DNA of 64,000 nt from Anticarsia gemmatalis (lineage: Eukaryota; Arthropoda; Insecta; Lepidoptera; Erebidae): NCBI RefSeq assembly GCF_050436995.1, contig NC_134770.1, forward strand, positions 2,800,501 through 2,864,500, written 5' to 3'. Each line of letters opens with the position of its first letter. Position 1 is the first letter of the stretch. The notes under the pieces were generated by a model. That model was given only the letters and a program-made list of their open reading frames with translations, ran no database searches and was not told the origin of the DNA. The position numbers and the translations under genes are program-made. This document shows positions 19,191 through 29,600 of the stretch, piece after piece.

Positions 19191-19804
19191 GGAAGGGCAA
19201 GTTATCAGTCGTAGCCAGTTATAAAAAAATAAGTTAAGCCTTGCAAAGGACTTCAGATAGCAGAATAATTTTGTCAGTAGAAAGAATGGAAGCTAGTGAA
19301 ACAATTAACTTGAGTTCGCCCATAAAGGACTAAAGTTCTTGGAAATAACATTTCTTATGAAATACGCTAGGAGATCAAATTTTCAAACAATTAATTTATT
19401 TACTCGGTTGTCAATAGTTGCAATTGGCCATATATATTATTTTATACCTGAAATACCTCCTCCATAATATATCGTACCTCTAGCACACACCACTTCGGGG
19501 CGAGCCAAGACTACGGCAATATGAATGCAGGGAGAATTCAATTTTCAACTCGTATTTAACTGAAAAAATATTTTTCACGTTCTGCAAAATATGCTTAGAG
19601 CGATTATTAATGAGATGTTTTTATCGTTTTGGAGTAAAGTTTGTTTGTTTTTATGTTACTTGGCATGATCAGTGTTTTGCCTTTTTTCATTGTATATTAG
19701 GTATTTTAAATATGAACTTATTTTTTAATGGCTATTATAATTAAATAGTAATTTGAGACACGAAAATCTGATTGCAATCATTTATAACATTAGTAGGACG
19801 CAGG

Positions 19805-19882
19805 ATTAAGACAACAGTCGTTAAACCATGTCAAAGCAACGGTTTGAACAACTTTGACACTAAGTTGGTCTCCAACCACGCG
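19805..19882 (+). mobile_element. 5S-derived SINE, 3' fragment
   Basis: AAGACAACAGTCGTTAAACC and TTTGAACAACTTTGACACTA match the 3' body of the element at 17101. The head is missing. Confidence 0.6.
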
Positions 19883-19899
19883 GTAAATAAGAAAGAAAA

Positions 19900-21090
19900 T
19901 CAAGGTACATATATACATGAGCATGTCAACCAATAATTATTAAATACGACTATATATATTGAGATAGATAGTATGTAGATACTCGAAATCAGTTCTATAA
20001 CAGAAAAAAAAAACAAAAATGCCTGACCCGAAATTCGAATCTAGCATCGTGTAAGAATTACCGCATTAATCCTTAAAGCAGTGTAATACATAGCACAATT
20101 ACTTTTAGTCATAAATATAGAAAAATAAACGTAGTTTTTTTCAGAAGATATATTAGCGAGACAATATAATGTCGTTAAGATAAGGATCACGTATTTATTG
20201 GCAATTAGTAAGCAGTTTTATTAATAGTTTATTGCTTTCCACGATAATATGTATTAAAGACAATATATTATGGACCTTTAACTATAAGAAATAAGATTTT
20301 ATACGTATGTTTATACGCATCACAATGGTCATTGTTACAGAAAAATAAAGGATATAGAATTTTATTTACTATCTGATATTATACATAGATAAACGCGGTG
20401 GGTTCGACATACTAATCTCAGATTTGACAGTGCAACCTGTGCCGAAAAGTCAAGTACAATTAGGTATAATAACACTAGTCTACAAGGAAAAGTATCCGAA
20501 ATAATTTAAACTAATTTCTGCTTCTCTGTCCATGCAAAATTCGGATTGATAACTAAAATTCATTTATTAGTTTGAGTTTTTACGATAATCGTATCTTTCT
20601 TAATGGAACTACCCACATTTAACTTCATAATGTTTTGACATTTACATAGTTAGTTTGTATCAAATATTCGAAATATTGTGATTTAGTGCTATTTTCTCTT
20701 AAATTAAGCGATATAGAAGTGATAAAAGTAAAAAGTATAATACTATTTTATAGCAAAGTGTCTCGAAAATGTGTTAATAATCCCGGCAATTTTTGTTATA
20801 TCTGCGGTGAGGTGATATTTAATAAACAAAGGTGTTGTATATCGCCTATAATAAAAAAAGCCTAATTTTACTAAACCACGTCGCAATTCCACTAATGAAT
20901 AAAATAACGGTATAATTTCTGTTATTTTTTCAAAAAACTTAAAAAAAAATTTTTGAAGAAATGGAAACTAATTAAAAAAATATAATTGTAATTTCGTATG
21001 CAGTATGTCAACATAAATAAAAAAAGCTACTTACACTAGAAAATACTTTTACAAAATCAAAATTTGTATACTAGTGTAATTATCACTTTA
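19900..21090. other. AT-rich gene-free stretch
   Basis: No open frames and no clean repeat boundaries. A piece near 20010-20050 (TGCCTGACCCGAAATTCGAA) looks like minus-strand SINE debris. Confidence 0.4.
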
Positions 21091-21099
21091 AACCCCGGG

Positions 21100-21480
21100 T
21101 CTGCTCAAACTAAACGCTGTCCAGTCGTGTCGGTTTCCTGTCCCACTGCCTCATGACAGTGATGGATTAGAGAATAGAAAGTGTATCTTCTACAGTGTAA
21201 CTAACCCGCGGTTTCTGACTTACTTTTAGAGATTGCCCGGAGTTAGGAAGTTGAGGTCGAAGACCTCCGTGCCTCGGAGAGCACGTAAAGCCGTCGGTCC
21301 TGCGCCTAACCTCTCACTGGTCGTGTCGGTTATCCGTCCCACCAAACTATGAGAGTGGTGGAATAGAGAGTGTACCTGTGTATTGTGCACACACTTGGAC
21401 ACTATAAACAAAGTCCTGCACAGATGGCCAGTTTCAATGAAACTGACCGCCGTAGCCGTGTATCGGCTAGGACATTATTA
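21100..21480 (+). repeat. Interspersed repeat with internal duplication
   Basis: Two partial units (near 21120-21200 and 21310-21380) share TCGTGTCGGTT, a run of CCCAC and AGAGTGTA. The second continues CCTGTGTATTGTGCACACAC and CGCCGTAGCCG, which also occurs at 2745-2850. It is an interspersed repeat of unknown class, and it explains the open frames at 21226-21577. Confidence 0.55.
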
Positions 21481-21726
21481 TGCCTCAAAAACCAGGCATA
21501 AGTCCTACATATTTGGCTTAGCAAGAACTGTTATTCAAAATTTCAAGAATCTTTGGAGGTTTTTTACTCTGCTCTAAAGCTCAAGCTGTGTATGGTATAG
21601 TTTATTTTCAAGCATGTTATTAACTAATTATAATTAGTAATTATCACTAGTTCCAACGGTGAAGGAAAACATCATGATGAAACTTTGCATGCCTGAGAGG
21701 TCTTTAGAACAGTTCTTGAAAGTATG

Positions 21727-21832
21727 CAATGTCCCCAACCCGTAATTGGCCATTTGGTGGACTCAAGCCCTAACCGCTCCCTGATTACGGGAGCAGGTCC
21801 TTGCCCAGCAGTGGAACATTAATGCGTTAAAT
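21727..21832 (+). mobile_element. LINE 3'-end fragment
   Basis: CCCCAACCCGTAATTGGCC…CTTGCCCAGCAGTGGAACAT matches fragments at 29525 and 42325. The 'gcccagcagtggga' wording is familiar from 3' ends of non-LTR retrotransposons in Lepidoptera; family not assigned. Confidence 0.55.
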
Positions 21833-22139
21833 ATATTTATTTACTTAAAAAGCTGAAAACCTCTACATAATGCACTTTGTCATAACCATTTAACAAAATA
21901 ATGTCAAACTCGTAGTAATACGTTTCAGAATGTCACCTTAATATGTTTGCCTTAGACTTTAGTGCGATTACATTGTAAATACTATTAGTTTTGTGCTACA
22001 TTGTGTTTTACGAACCATATCGATGGTGGACAAATAGTTCAAATTGTTCCACACACGGTAGATATAACGGGTTTTATATCTTAGATTTAGTTGGATTACT
22101 TACACAAGAGATTCTTACTAGTACTCTTCATAACTTGGA

Positions 22140-22228
22140 TGGCCTCTGTGGTGTAGTGGTTAAGGTGGTCGCTACGCCACTACCATTCCGTCGGAAGGTC
22201 GTCGGTTCGATTCCCACATGGGACTCCA
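22140..22228 (+). mobile_element. tRNA-headed SINE head fragment (family 1)
   Basis: GGCCTCTGTGGTGTAGTGGT…GGTTCGATTCCCACATGGG has both A- and B-box-like segments in tRNA-like spacing, but the conserved body is absent after it. Related to 16467 and 40441. Confidence 0.65.
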
Positions 22229-22624
22229 TTAATCTGAACACCTAATTTTTTTCTAAAAAACCTGAGAACTTGCTCAGCTTTTACTACCACACAACCTCTC
22301 AAAGCAGTTTAACACTTCAAAAAATCAATAATCATCAAACTAGTGTATTTACTAAAACTATTACTCTTTCTAAGGCATTACAGTGAATAATCGTGGAGGT
22401 GCGATAAAGAATTATAGCAGTGTTTGACCTCTATAAATTACAGTGTGTACACTGCGTACGGGATAAGTGCTAGTGCAAACTAGGACTAATAGACTTGATT
22501 TGTTTGAATTGAGTATTTTTGCTTTGAGTCAGCTTGACTTGAGGTTAACTGCATGTTTTGCGCAGTGGTAAGCGTAGTCATCTTGCTGCAATAAAGGAGA
22601 AGAAAGAAGAGAAAGAAAGTATAT

Positions 22625-22772
22625 AAATTCGTGTGATGAGCACAAGTATCTGTTCTTAGCCTGGTTGTGAATTTGTGTGTAAGTATGTATTTATGAGTAT
22701 ATACCTAAGTATTTACATCAGTTGTCTGGTTATCATTGTATAAACTCTGCTTAGTTTGGAATCAAATGACCG
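22625..22772 (+). mobile_element. SINE body fragment (family 2)
   Basis: GTGATGAGCACAAGTATCTG through TTTGGAATCAAATGACC matches the body at 15990-16135; no tRNA-like head. Confidence 0.65.
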
Positions 22773-23171
22773 TGTGTGAGTTGTTCAAATATAATAATTC
22801 GAAAAAAAAATTGCCACAGAAGAAAAGTGGAGATTTTGTGCAATCTGATTGGTTTATATTTCTCAGTTTCTCTGCTCAGGTGGACAGCCTTAGCCAGCAA
22901 CGATTCAACGTACTGGGGTAAAAAAAAATATTTTACTTTAACTTATTTATACAATGTGCCGTTACCATGGCTTATCTCCTTTAACGTATGGGTAGGGCTA
23001 GAAGTCCGTAGTGATGTCAAAATACAACAATTTGTATTATTATTAATTATCAAATCATTTACAATTAACTTCATTAACAAATTTCCACTGCCTGTACGTA
23101 ATCAACTCTAATAAAGTTCATTCAACGGTCTCACGAGTCATACGATTTTAATGTAAATATCACTGGAGAAT

Positions 23172-23272
23172 TCACACACAGTTATTTGATTCCGAACTAA
23201 GCAGAGCTTGTACTGTGGTAATCAAATAACTGATAAACATTATATACCTCTAAATACATACTTATATAGATG
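23172..23272 (-). mobile_element. SINE body fragment (family 2) abutting a coding exon
   Basis: Minus-strand TATATAAGTATGTATTTAG…GTTATCAGTTATTTGATTAC-like sequence matching the 3' half of the family 2 SINE. It begins at the end of the exon at 23262-23446 and holds the only good splice donor there. Confidence 0.65.
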
Positions 23273-23446
23273 AGAGTGATGAGACATTAACAACCAATTT
23301 GGAGTCAATGAAACCAAAATGAGAAAGAATGCTACTACAATAAAGCCTCTCTTTCCTTGCAACTCTGCTGGCGGCGCACGCGACGTTGCCGCACCGTTTG
23401 ATGTACTTTGATCTATCCCGCCAGTGCCGCCCGAACCTGTGGCCAT
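23262..23446 (-). CDS. Candidate N-terminal exon of a single-pass membrane protein
   Basis: ATG at 23446 in a good context (GTGTCATGGCC), preceded by a possible acceptor TTTTTAG (23480-23474). It encodes about 61 residues: a Gly/Ser/Thr-rich start (MATGSGGTGGIDQ), then GKRGFIVVAFFLILVSLTPN WLL, a clear hydrophobic span near 33-52, then SHHSHLY. A donor GTATGT begins at 23261 and lies inside a SINE fragment. CpG-rich coding DNA in an AT-rich setting supports a real exon. Basic residues before the span suggest a type II or signal-anchor protein. I do not recognise the family, and no downstream exon was found between 15 and 23 kb. An overlapping frame from an ATG 7 nt upstream is less likely. 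Confidence 0.45.
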
Positions 23447-23792
23447 GACACATTTACCGGTGCATTCCGTGTGCTAAAAACTAAATAATTAAGTTAATCT
23501 TACGCAAAAAAGACGCTTATTTTTAGTGTTTGTTTGGGTTTTTAGTGTAATTAAATAGTTATAGTAACAAAAGAAGATAAGTTTTGTATTGACTAAATAT
23601 AATATATATTTCTATAATAATATAAAAGTGTATAACTACCCGCCATAGTGCAATTCATTGTTTATCATTATTAGTGAGTGAGTGTTTGTGTGGTTTTCAC
23701 TGTGCTGATGATGCTGGGATTATTAATAAGTAATAATACCTAAGTGATTATAGCTCATAAGTGGGTAGGTAAAGCATTCGTCGCACGCAGTG

Positions 23793-23873
23793 TCAGTGTC
23801 GTCACAGGATCGAGACGCGCCGGTGCCGAGCTCGCGAGCCTTGCTACGTAGCCGGTCCAGCGTACGCGTAAGT
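23793..23873 (+). promoter_or_regulatory. CpG-rich possible first exon with initiator and donor
   Basis: TCAGT at 23793-23797 fits the arthropod initiator. The following CpG-rich 70 nt contains no ATG and ends at a strong donor, CGC|GTAAGT at 23868. This would suit a non-coding first exon of a plus-strand gene diverging from the minus-strand exon at 23446. No matching coding exon was found. Confidence 0.3.
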
Positions 23874-24025
23874 AATCATTTGTAGTCCTATGATGATGAC
23901 GTATGAATGAATGATTGTACAGAGTGATACTGTTTTGATTACACCACTTTAATATTCAGTACGTGTAATAAAAAAATAAAAAAAACATTAGCCAACTTTC
24001 CTACTTTTCTGTTTGTCACATGCTT

Positions 24026-24200
24026 ACGGACGGAGGAGCTCGTGGCTTAGTTAACAACAGCCGCACGGATCGATCTCTGAGGTTAAGCTACGCTTGTCGA
24101 GGTTGTTTTGTGGATGGGTGACCATCTTAAACATATTGAGTTCCTCAGTGTTTCGGAAGGCGCGTTAAATTGTACGTTCCGATTGTTATTATCAAAGATC
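24026..24200 (+). mobile_element. Second family of 5S-like SINE
   Basis: GGACGGAGGAGCTCGTGGC leader, then GATCTCTGAGGTTAAGCTAC and GGATGGGTGACCATC, which follow 5S rRNA order, then CAGTGTTTCGGAAGGCGCGT. The leader and body differ from the 17101 family, so this is a separate 5S-related lineage. Confidence 0.6.
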
Positions 24201-24304
24201 TTTGACAGTCGTTAACAGTAGTCAGAAGCTAAAAGTCTTATCGAAGGATATCGTGCAGTGGCGAAGGGTGAGTTTTGTTAAAAGGCAAGCCGGAGCTAAA
24301 ACTG

Positions 24305-24417
24305 CTAAAGCTAAAGTTAAGCAACTCTTGGTGCGGTCATTCCATAGGTGGGTGACCGACGCGATAACGGGCGGCGGCTTAAACAAATTTGACACTAGGT
24401 TGACCACTAACCATACG
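24305..24417 (+). mobile_element. Internally deleted 5S-derived SINE
   Basis: AAGTTAAGCAACTCTTGGTG CGGTCATTCCATAGGTGGGT GACCG joins directly to GGCGGCTTAAACAAATTTGA…ACCATACG. The middle (about 80 nt) is missing compared with 17101. It explains the overlapping open frames 24202-24471. Confidence 0.65.
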
Positions 24418-25259
24418 TTAACAGAACAGAATCGTTGTATTGCGATCCGATTTACCAAACTACTTTCATAGTAGGTAAGAACTAAGTAGGTACCTACCTA
24501 CCTATGAACGAAATTATTGATGAGGAATGATTCTATCTTATTACTTCAAATTTCATGTTAAAATAAGTGTTTTAATTTTTAAATACAACTTTGATTGACT
24601 CCAAATGCTATCTACTAGAAACAATCGGAGAAATAATAAAAACACTTTACAGCTAGGTACCAATAAGCCATTGATGAATATATAAAGTTATATCGTAGCG
24701 AATAACTAAAGGGAATGTTTAAAATACTAATTACCTATATCCTTTGCATTCTGTATTATTTATTTTGGTAGATAGGTACATGTTGGCACTAGGAGCATTT
24801 TGAAAACAATGTCACAGAATAATAAGTACTAAAGTAACAATGTCATATATATACTAATACAATACTAAATACAATACTAAAGTGACAATGTCTACACTCT
24901 ACAACATTAATTTACTGATTAATAACGAATTTAACAATATTTATTGCTTCTACTTCTACCTACTTGTTGTCCCTGATCGCAATACTCAAACAATAACAAT
25001 GAAAGTAATAAGTACTTACAAATACATGTAAGATACGACCAGTACATTCACACAATCACCACGATTTTACACTAAATAATAACATTCATAGATAATTTAA
25101 CACAATTTAACTCATCCAAATATAATAAACATAATAATCCAAAATAACCTAAAATAGGCGCGCAAAATGAAAACAAAACTAAATCTAAAATCATAAATGT
25201 CATCACAACAATTGCATTCATTGTCTCTCTCTCATTAAATATCATTGCATCTCACTCAC

Positions 25260-25460
25260 ACATTCGCTAGTTGCCGCGCCGCTCGCGCCGCTGCGCCTGT
25301 CGTACCTACTAGTCGCCCAATAAGCCGATGAATTCCGGGTTACCTCGCCGGTAAAACGCGCCATAGAAAAGTACGTCCGCGTGACGTCATCGACATCTTT
25401 TTCGCTTTACGCGATTCCTGCGCGCGCCGTCGAGTTGTTTGACGGCAATTTTCGGTATGC
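25260..25460. promoter_or_regulatory. CpG-rich candidate promoter with CRE site
   Basis: A CpG-dense 200 bp (GCCGCGCCGCTCGCGCCGC, GCGCGCGCCGTCG) within AT-rich DNA, containing a perfect TGACGTCA at 25382-25389, the CREB/ATF consensus. No TATA box is evident. It could drive the minus-strand exon at 23446 or a plus-strand unit; no transcript start can be fixed from sequence. Confidence 0.4.
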
Positions 25461-25689
25461 AACTTTTGCAATGACAAATAGAACAGGCGTTTATTCATTT
25501 ATTTATTTTTAATTAGTCGTATTGAAAATATTGATGAATGCCGTAATAAATATAGAATTTAATTTAAATAAACGATCTTTTCTTGAGAATAATACACATT
25601 TATGTGACGCATTTTAAGGAGTGTTCCGAAGGTAAAGCCGGTAGGAATCGGGTTATAGGGAGCCTTCGCCACTGATATCGTGTTATAAT

Positions 25690-25815
25690 CCAGTTTTCTG
25701 GGTTGTGGAGGTCCGATAGGTAGTCGCTCTATGTAAAACAGTGTTATTCAGCTGTAACGGGTGAGACTGGAAGCCGACTCCAACATAGTTGGAAGAAAGG
25801 CTAGGTTGATACGCA
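25690..25815 (-). repeat. Interspersed repeat also found at 44484
   Basis: On the minus strand: CTTTCTTCCAACTATGTTGG AGTCGGCTTCCAGTCTCACC, ending near GACCTCCACAACCCAG. The same text is at 44484-44590 on plus. A common Lepidoptera interspersed repeat of unassigned class. It explains the open frame 25683-25928. Confidence 0.6.
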
Positions 25816-25929
25816 TGATTTAGTAATCTAGCCCTACCCATACGTTGAAAGAAAAAAACCATGGTAGCGGCACGTCGTATAAGCAAATATGTACATTTGC
25901 ATTTCCCGTATTTAATCAACAAAAACATG

Positions 25930-27560
25930 TTACATGCGTGTAATTCTATAACAATTAATCAAATAGCAACGTGAGGTTTGAAATAAACTGTCAAAACAAC
26001 ACAGCCTCCTAATTATGGTAACGGAGTTTTACTGAGTTTCGCGGAGTTTTAATATAGCTACAATTTACTGGGAAAGGTAATTTTGTTTTTATATATTTTT
26101 AGCTAACTCCGCTGCCGTAAAATATCAATTACTGTACTTTTCCTACTTGGGTACTTACTGCTCTGACCCATTTTTAAATATAAGACCATAATTTTTTGTT
26201 AAAACATTTTGTCGTAGTATTCCTTTTCAGGAAGGCATCATCTCTCTCTATAAATGAATCCTGTATTTAGACGACTTTTATAAATTAACCTACTTATTTT
26301 TTTGTAACTCATAATAATATTAAAAGTAAAAACAGACCCGAATCAGCTATTAATTAATGAATTGCAGAAATATTTTTGTATGATTGAATCCCATAGAACA
26401 TAGGTCACTATTACACTGTGCCCCCGACCGGCACTAGCATTGTTTAGGTGACGGAGATAATCTGTATTTTAAGTATAAATAAAAAAGAAATGAAGTTTTT
26501 ATTTAGGTAATTTATAGTAAAAGATATGTGTTATGTGTGTGTGTGTGTTAATCAGACTCTTATGTAATTCTTCCTTTCGCTACAAATAATTACCAATTCG
26601 CCTTGACCAAGAAAACTCCTAATTGGTTAGATAACATTCTCTTATCACTCGCACTGCCGCAACATTATCTCGACATGAACTTTATTCACAAATACTAATA
26701 CAGGCTTATCTTCGGACTGGAAGCCCTCGGATTAGTTTGACTGATGGGAAGGGAAACTGATAATCTATGTAGCATGTATTTTTCCGTAATTATGTGGGAA
26801 TTAGTTGCTTATTTATTATTTAATTGCTTCTGCATGCGACTTTTTTCACGTGAAAAAAGATATAACGGGATTAATAGTTTTCTTATGTGTTGTAGGGGTT
26901 AAAATCTATCTGGGTACCAATAGTTAACCAAAATCCGTTCTGTTCGTTTACCGCGATGCAATTCATTCACAAAATTTTGCATTTATAATATTAGTCGGAT
27001 TAAATAAAATAAGAACGCCATTTGCTACGATTCCAACAAACTATATAATATTATCGTACATACTTTTTGAAAAATGTTGTTGATTTATAGACACAAAAAT
27101 AAGCAGAGTTAAAAATCAGCCTTAGTACGTTCTAACTCAATTTTTTTTTATAATATGAGTGTATTTGTTTGCTTGTCTCTACAAAAATTGCTGAACCTTT
27201 GTCGACTAAAGGCGGGTTGATAGAAAAGCGTATACCCCTTAATTTTCACCAAAAATAAGTGAAACCGCAAGCATTAGCTAATGTTTTATAACTCCTATAT
27301 AATAGTTCTGTTATCAGTTGTTATTCCAGGAAATTGGCTCAAATAGTGTGGTTTAGAATCTATACTTACAATAGATATTGTGAGGAAGGGTCGGATTGAA
27401 GGATTAATACCGACCTTCGGGATTTATAATTGTTTGAGGGTCAATGATCTTGGTGATTAGTGGGGGCATTGACCTCGCCTATTATGTTTTAGTTAACTCT
27501 AGTGTTTTCGCAAATTCTGGGAAATAGTTTGGTAATTTGATTTTATTTCGGACCGTAGTT
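25930..27560. other. AT-rich gene-free stretch
   Basis: No supported gene. A short GT microsatellite lies near 26537-26549. Nothing else with clear ends. Confidence 0.4.
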
Positions 27561-27563
27561 GTT

Positions 27564-27653
27564 AGCAGTAGTATGTAAATGCTATACATAGGTATAGACT
27601 TAGCAGTAGTATGTAAAGTCTATACCTATGTATAGCCTTTACATACTACTGCT
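27564..27653. repeat. 37-bp stem foldback with 16-nt loop
   Basis: Arm 27564-27600 (AGCAGTAGTATGTAAATGCT…) pairs with 27617-27653 at 36 of 37 positions. The loop (27601-27616) begins with a further copy of AGCAGTAGTATGTAA, so the segment is both a tandem and an inverted repeat. Either a young foldback insertion or a snap-back replication product; hairpin RNA is possible if transcribed. Confidence 0.85.
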
Positions 27654-27706
27654 TATAACTAGCTATGTATAGCGTAATCGTTCTTTTATTAAGTTGTTTC
27701 TTTTTT

Positions 27707-27750
27707 TTTTCCTTGATCAGTGGTACTGCCTGGGAATCAAACCTGCCATC
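27707..27750 (-). repeat. SINE head debris
   Basis: CTGCCTGGGAATCAAACCTG is the reverse of a tRNA-like B box with its neighbours. Similar scraps are near 541-605 and 20010. Confidence 0.35.
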
Positions 27751-28099
27751 GTATATACGCGGTTATTTAAAAACTCAGCTTATAATACAATGTTGACCAT
27801 TATTATTACGACTATTTTACATTTAGATTATGAAGGTAGTGGCAAATATTTCGCGTTGCTTTCCAATTTTTATTTCAAATGTAAGTATAGATATAGTTGA
27901 TGTACCTGAAAACCATCTGATCACCATAAAACAGAAATTCCTATGTAAAATATAAGAGATATCTCGCAAACCGTCACTAACTGTCCGTGCAGTAAATATT
28001 TTGTCGCTAGCATACCTCCGAACTGGCTTTTACGTTGTTACCTCGCAGGGAATATGGTGTAAGTATTTTTTTTAAATTTAGTCCTATATAGGAGACACC

Positions 28100-28351
28100 C
28101 GTAGCCAGTTGCGCTCACCGGTCGTTAAACGGTCTGTGGGTTAAGCAAACCTTGGCGCGGTCATTCCATAGATGGGTGACCGCATAGTGGTATTTGAACA
28201 AGGCGTCTCTGTGCTTCGGAGGGCACGTTAAAAGTCGGTCCCGGTTGTTGTCAATTAAGATAACAGTCGTTAAGCCACGTCAAAGGCCTTCGGGCGGCTT
28301 AAACAACTTTGACACTAGGTTGACCACTAACCATACGACAAGAAGAAGAAG
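28100..28351 (+). mobile_element. 5S rRNA-derived SINE, full length
   Basis: GTAGCCAGTTGCGCTCACCG start, 5S-like GTTAAGCAAACCTTGGCGCG and AGATGGGTGACCGC, body as in 17101, tail AGAAGAAGAAG. It differs from 17101 at only a few positions, so this subfamily was active fairly recently. Confidence 0.8.
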
Positions 28352-28634
28352 TTCTATTTAGAGTTTGTGCCGAAAGTTTTTGTGAGTAAATAAGCTTGTT
28401 GGTTTTTTGTTGCTGCTGTTTGATTGTAGGACGTCAGTTATAAATATTAGGGCAAACTAACTTTGAACTATAAGCAACACAAATGCGATTTATGATAAAA
28501 AAAACGTGGTAGGCCATGAAAATTATAAATAACATAAAATCAGCATACTACAACGGTGATTATATTCTAATAAATTCTAATAAAAGTATTTATAATAGTT
28601 ATCCGATCCGAGTATTGCAGATCTCGTAATCCGC

Positions 28635-28664
28635 CGTAATAAGTGTATGCAATACACCTATTAC
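28635..28664. repeat. Small palindrome
   Basis: TAATAAGTGTAT-GC-AATACACCTATTA is a near-perfect inverted repeat with a 2-nt centre. No surrounding element was recognised. Confidence 0.4.
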
Positions 28665-29524
28665 CGCTCTGATTACACAAGGAAAAAAATATCTCTATTC
28701 AGTATTTATTGCAGTTTTTTACCTTTATTATCATACATCTTGTACACAGGCTTAAAAAACATTTTTCACTGTACATTTTTCCGTGCAGAAAAACCACAAA
28801 AAATTGACTTACATAATGTCACCGGTGCAGCGCAAAGCGTATTTGCTCCCGTATATTTTACGATCAGCTTTCACGCGATCGACAGTTGACGTAGTCATAT
28901 ATTACATAGGAGGCTGTGTTTTACAGCCTTTTGCACTTACACCCTTACTTAATGAGGGCTGAGCTAAGATGAGCTATGTTTTTATGCGTTTTAAATCATG
29001 CGGATGCTGGCAATTTTTTTCTGGAGATATTCGTTTCGCATATTTTTGTGAGATGTTTTATGTTTTGGCTTCTTGCCTTGTTAGTTTTATGCCAAATATT
29101 ATGTATAGTTGGAGAAAGAAAGTCATAACGTTGTCTTTTAAATTTCATATCATTTCATTTGTTATTCATCATTTCAATTAGAAACACATAACTAAAATGC
29201 TTTATCATATTGTAAGGTAAGTATATTTACCAATTGATATCTAAAATAATAGAATTCACAGTAACTTCGTAGCCACATATACAGTGTTCCTAAATAACTA
29301 GAACTTTGGCCAAAATATTGCTTCAACTCTACCAGTAAAGTACGAATATATTCTATTTCTACACCTTGTATACTGAAAACTTTTATAATAACATTACAGC
29401 TCCCTAAAATACTTTGAGCTTGTGTGTAACATATAACTTAAGTTTTGTTTGCTCTATGTAGAGTTTAGAAATTTAGGAATAAATGGTTTTCCAGTCATTG
29501 TATCACATAGTATAATGCTGCTGC

Positions 29525-29600
29525 TATCGCGACTCAAGGCCTAACCCCTCCTCCTTGTTTGGGAGGAGACCCTTGCCCTGCAGAGGGACAGAAATGTGTT
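29525..29600 (+). mobile_element. LINE 3'-end fragment
   Basis: CAAGGCCTAACCCCTCCTCC…CCTTGCCCTGCAGAGGGACA matches 21727 and 42325. Confidence 0.5.

Noticed and set aside
28647..28889. 80-aa plus-strand frame
   Set aside because: No domain, no splice context, and it includes a small palindrome; coding potential not convincing.
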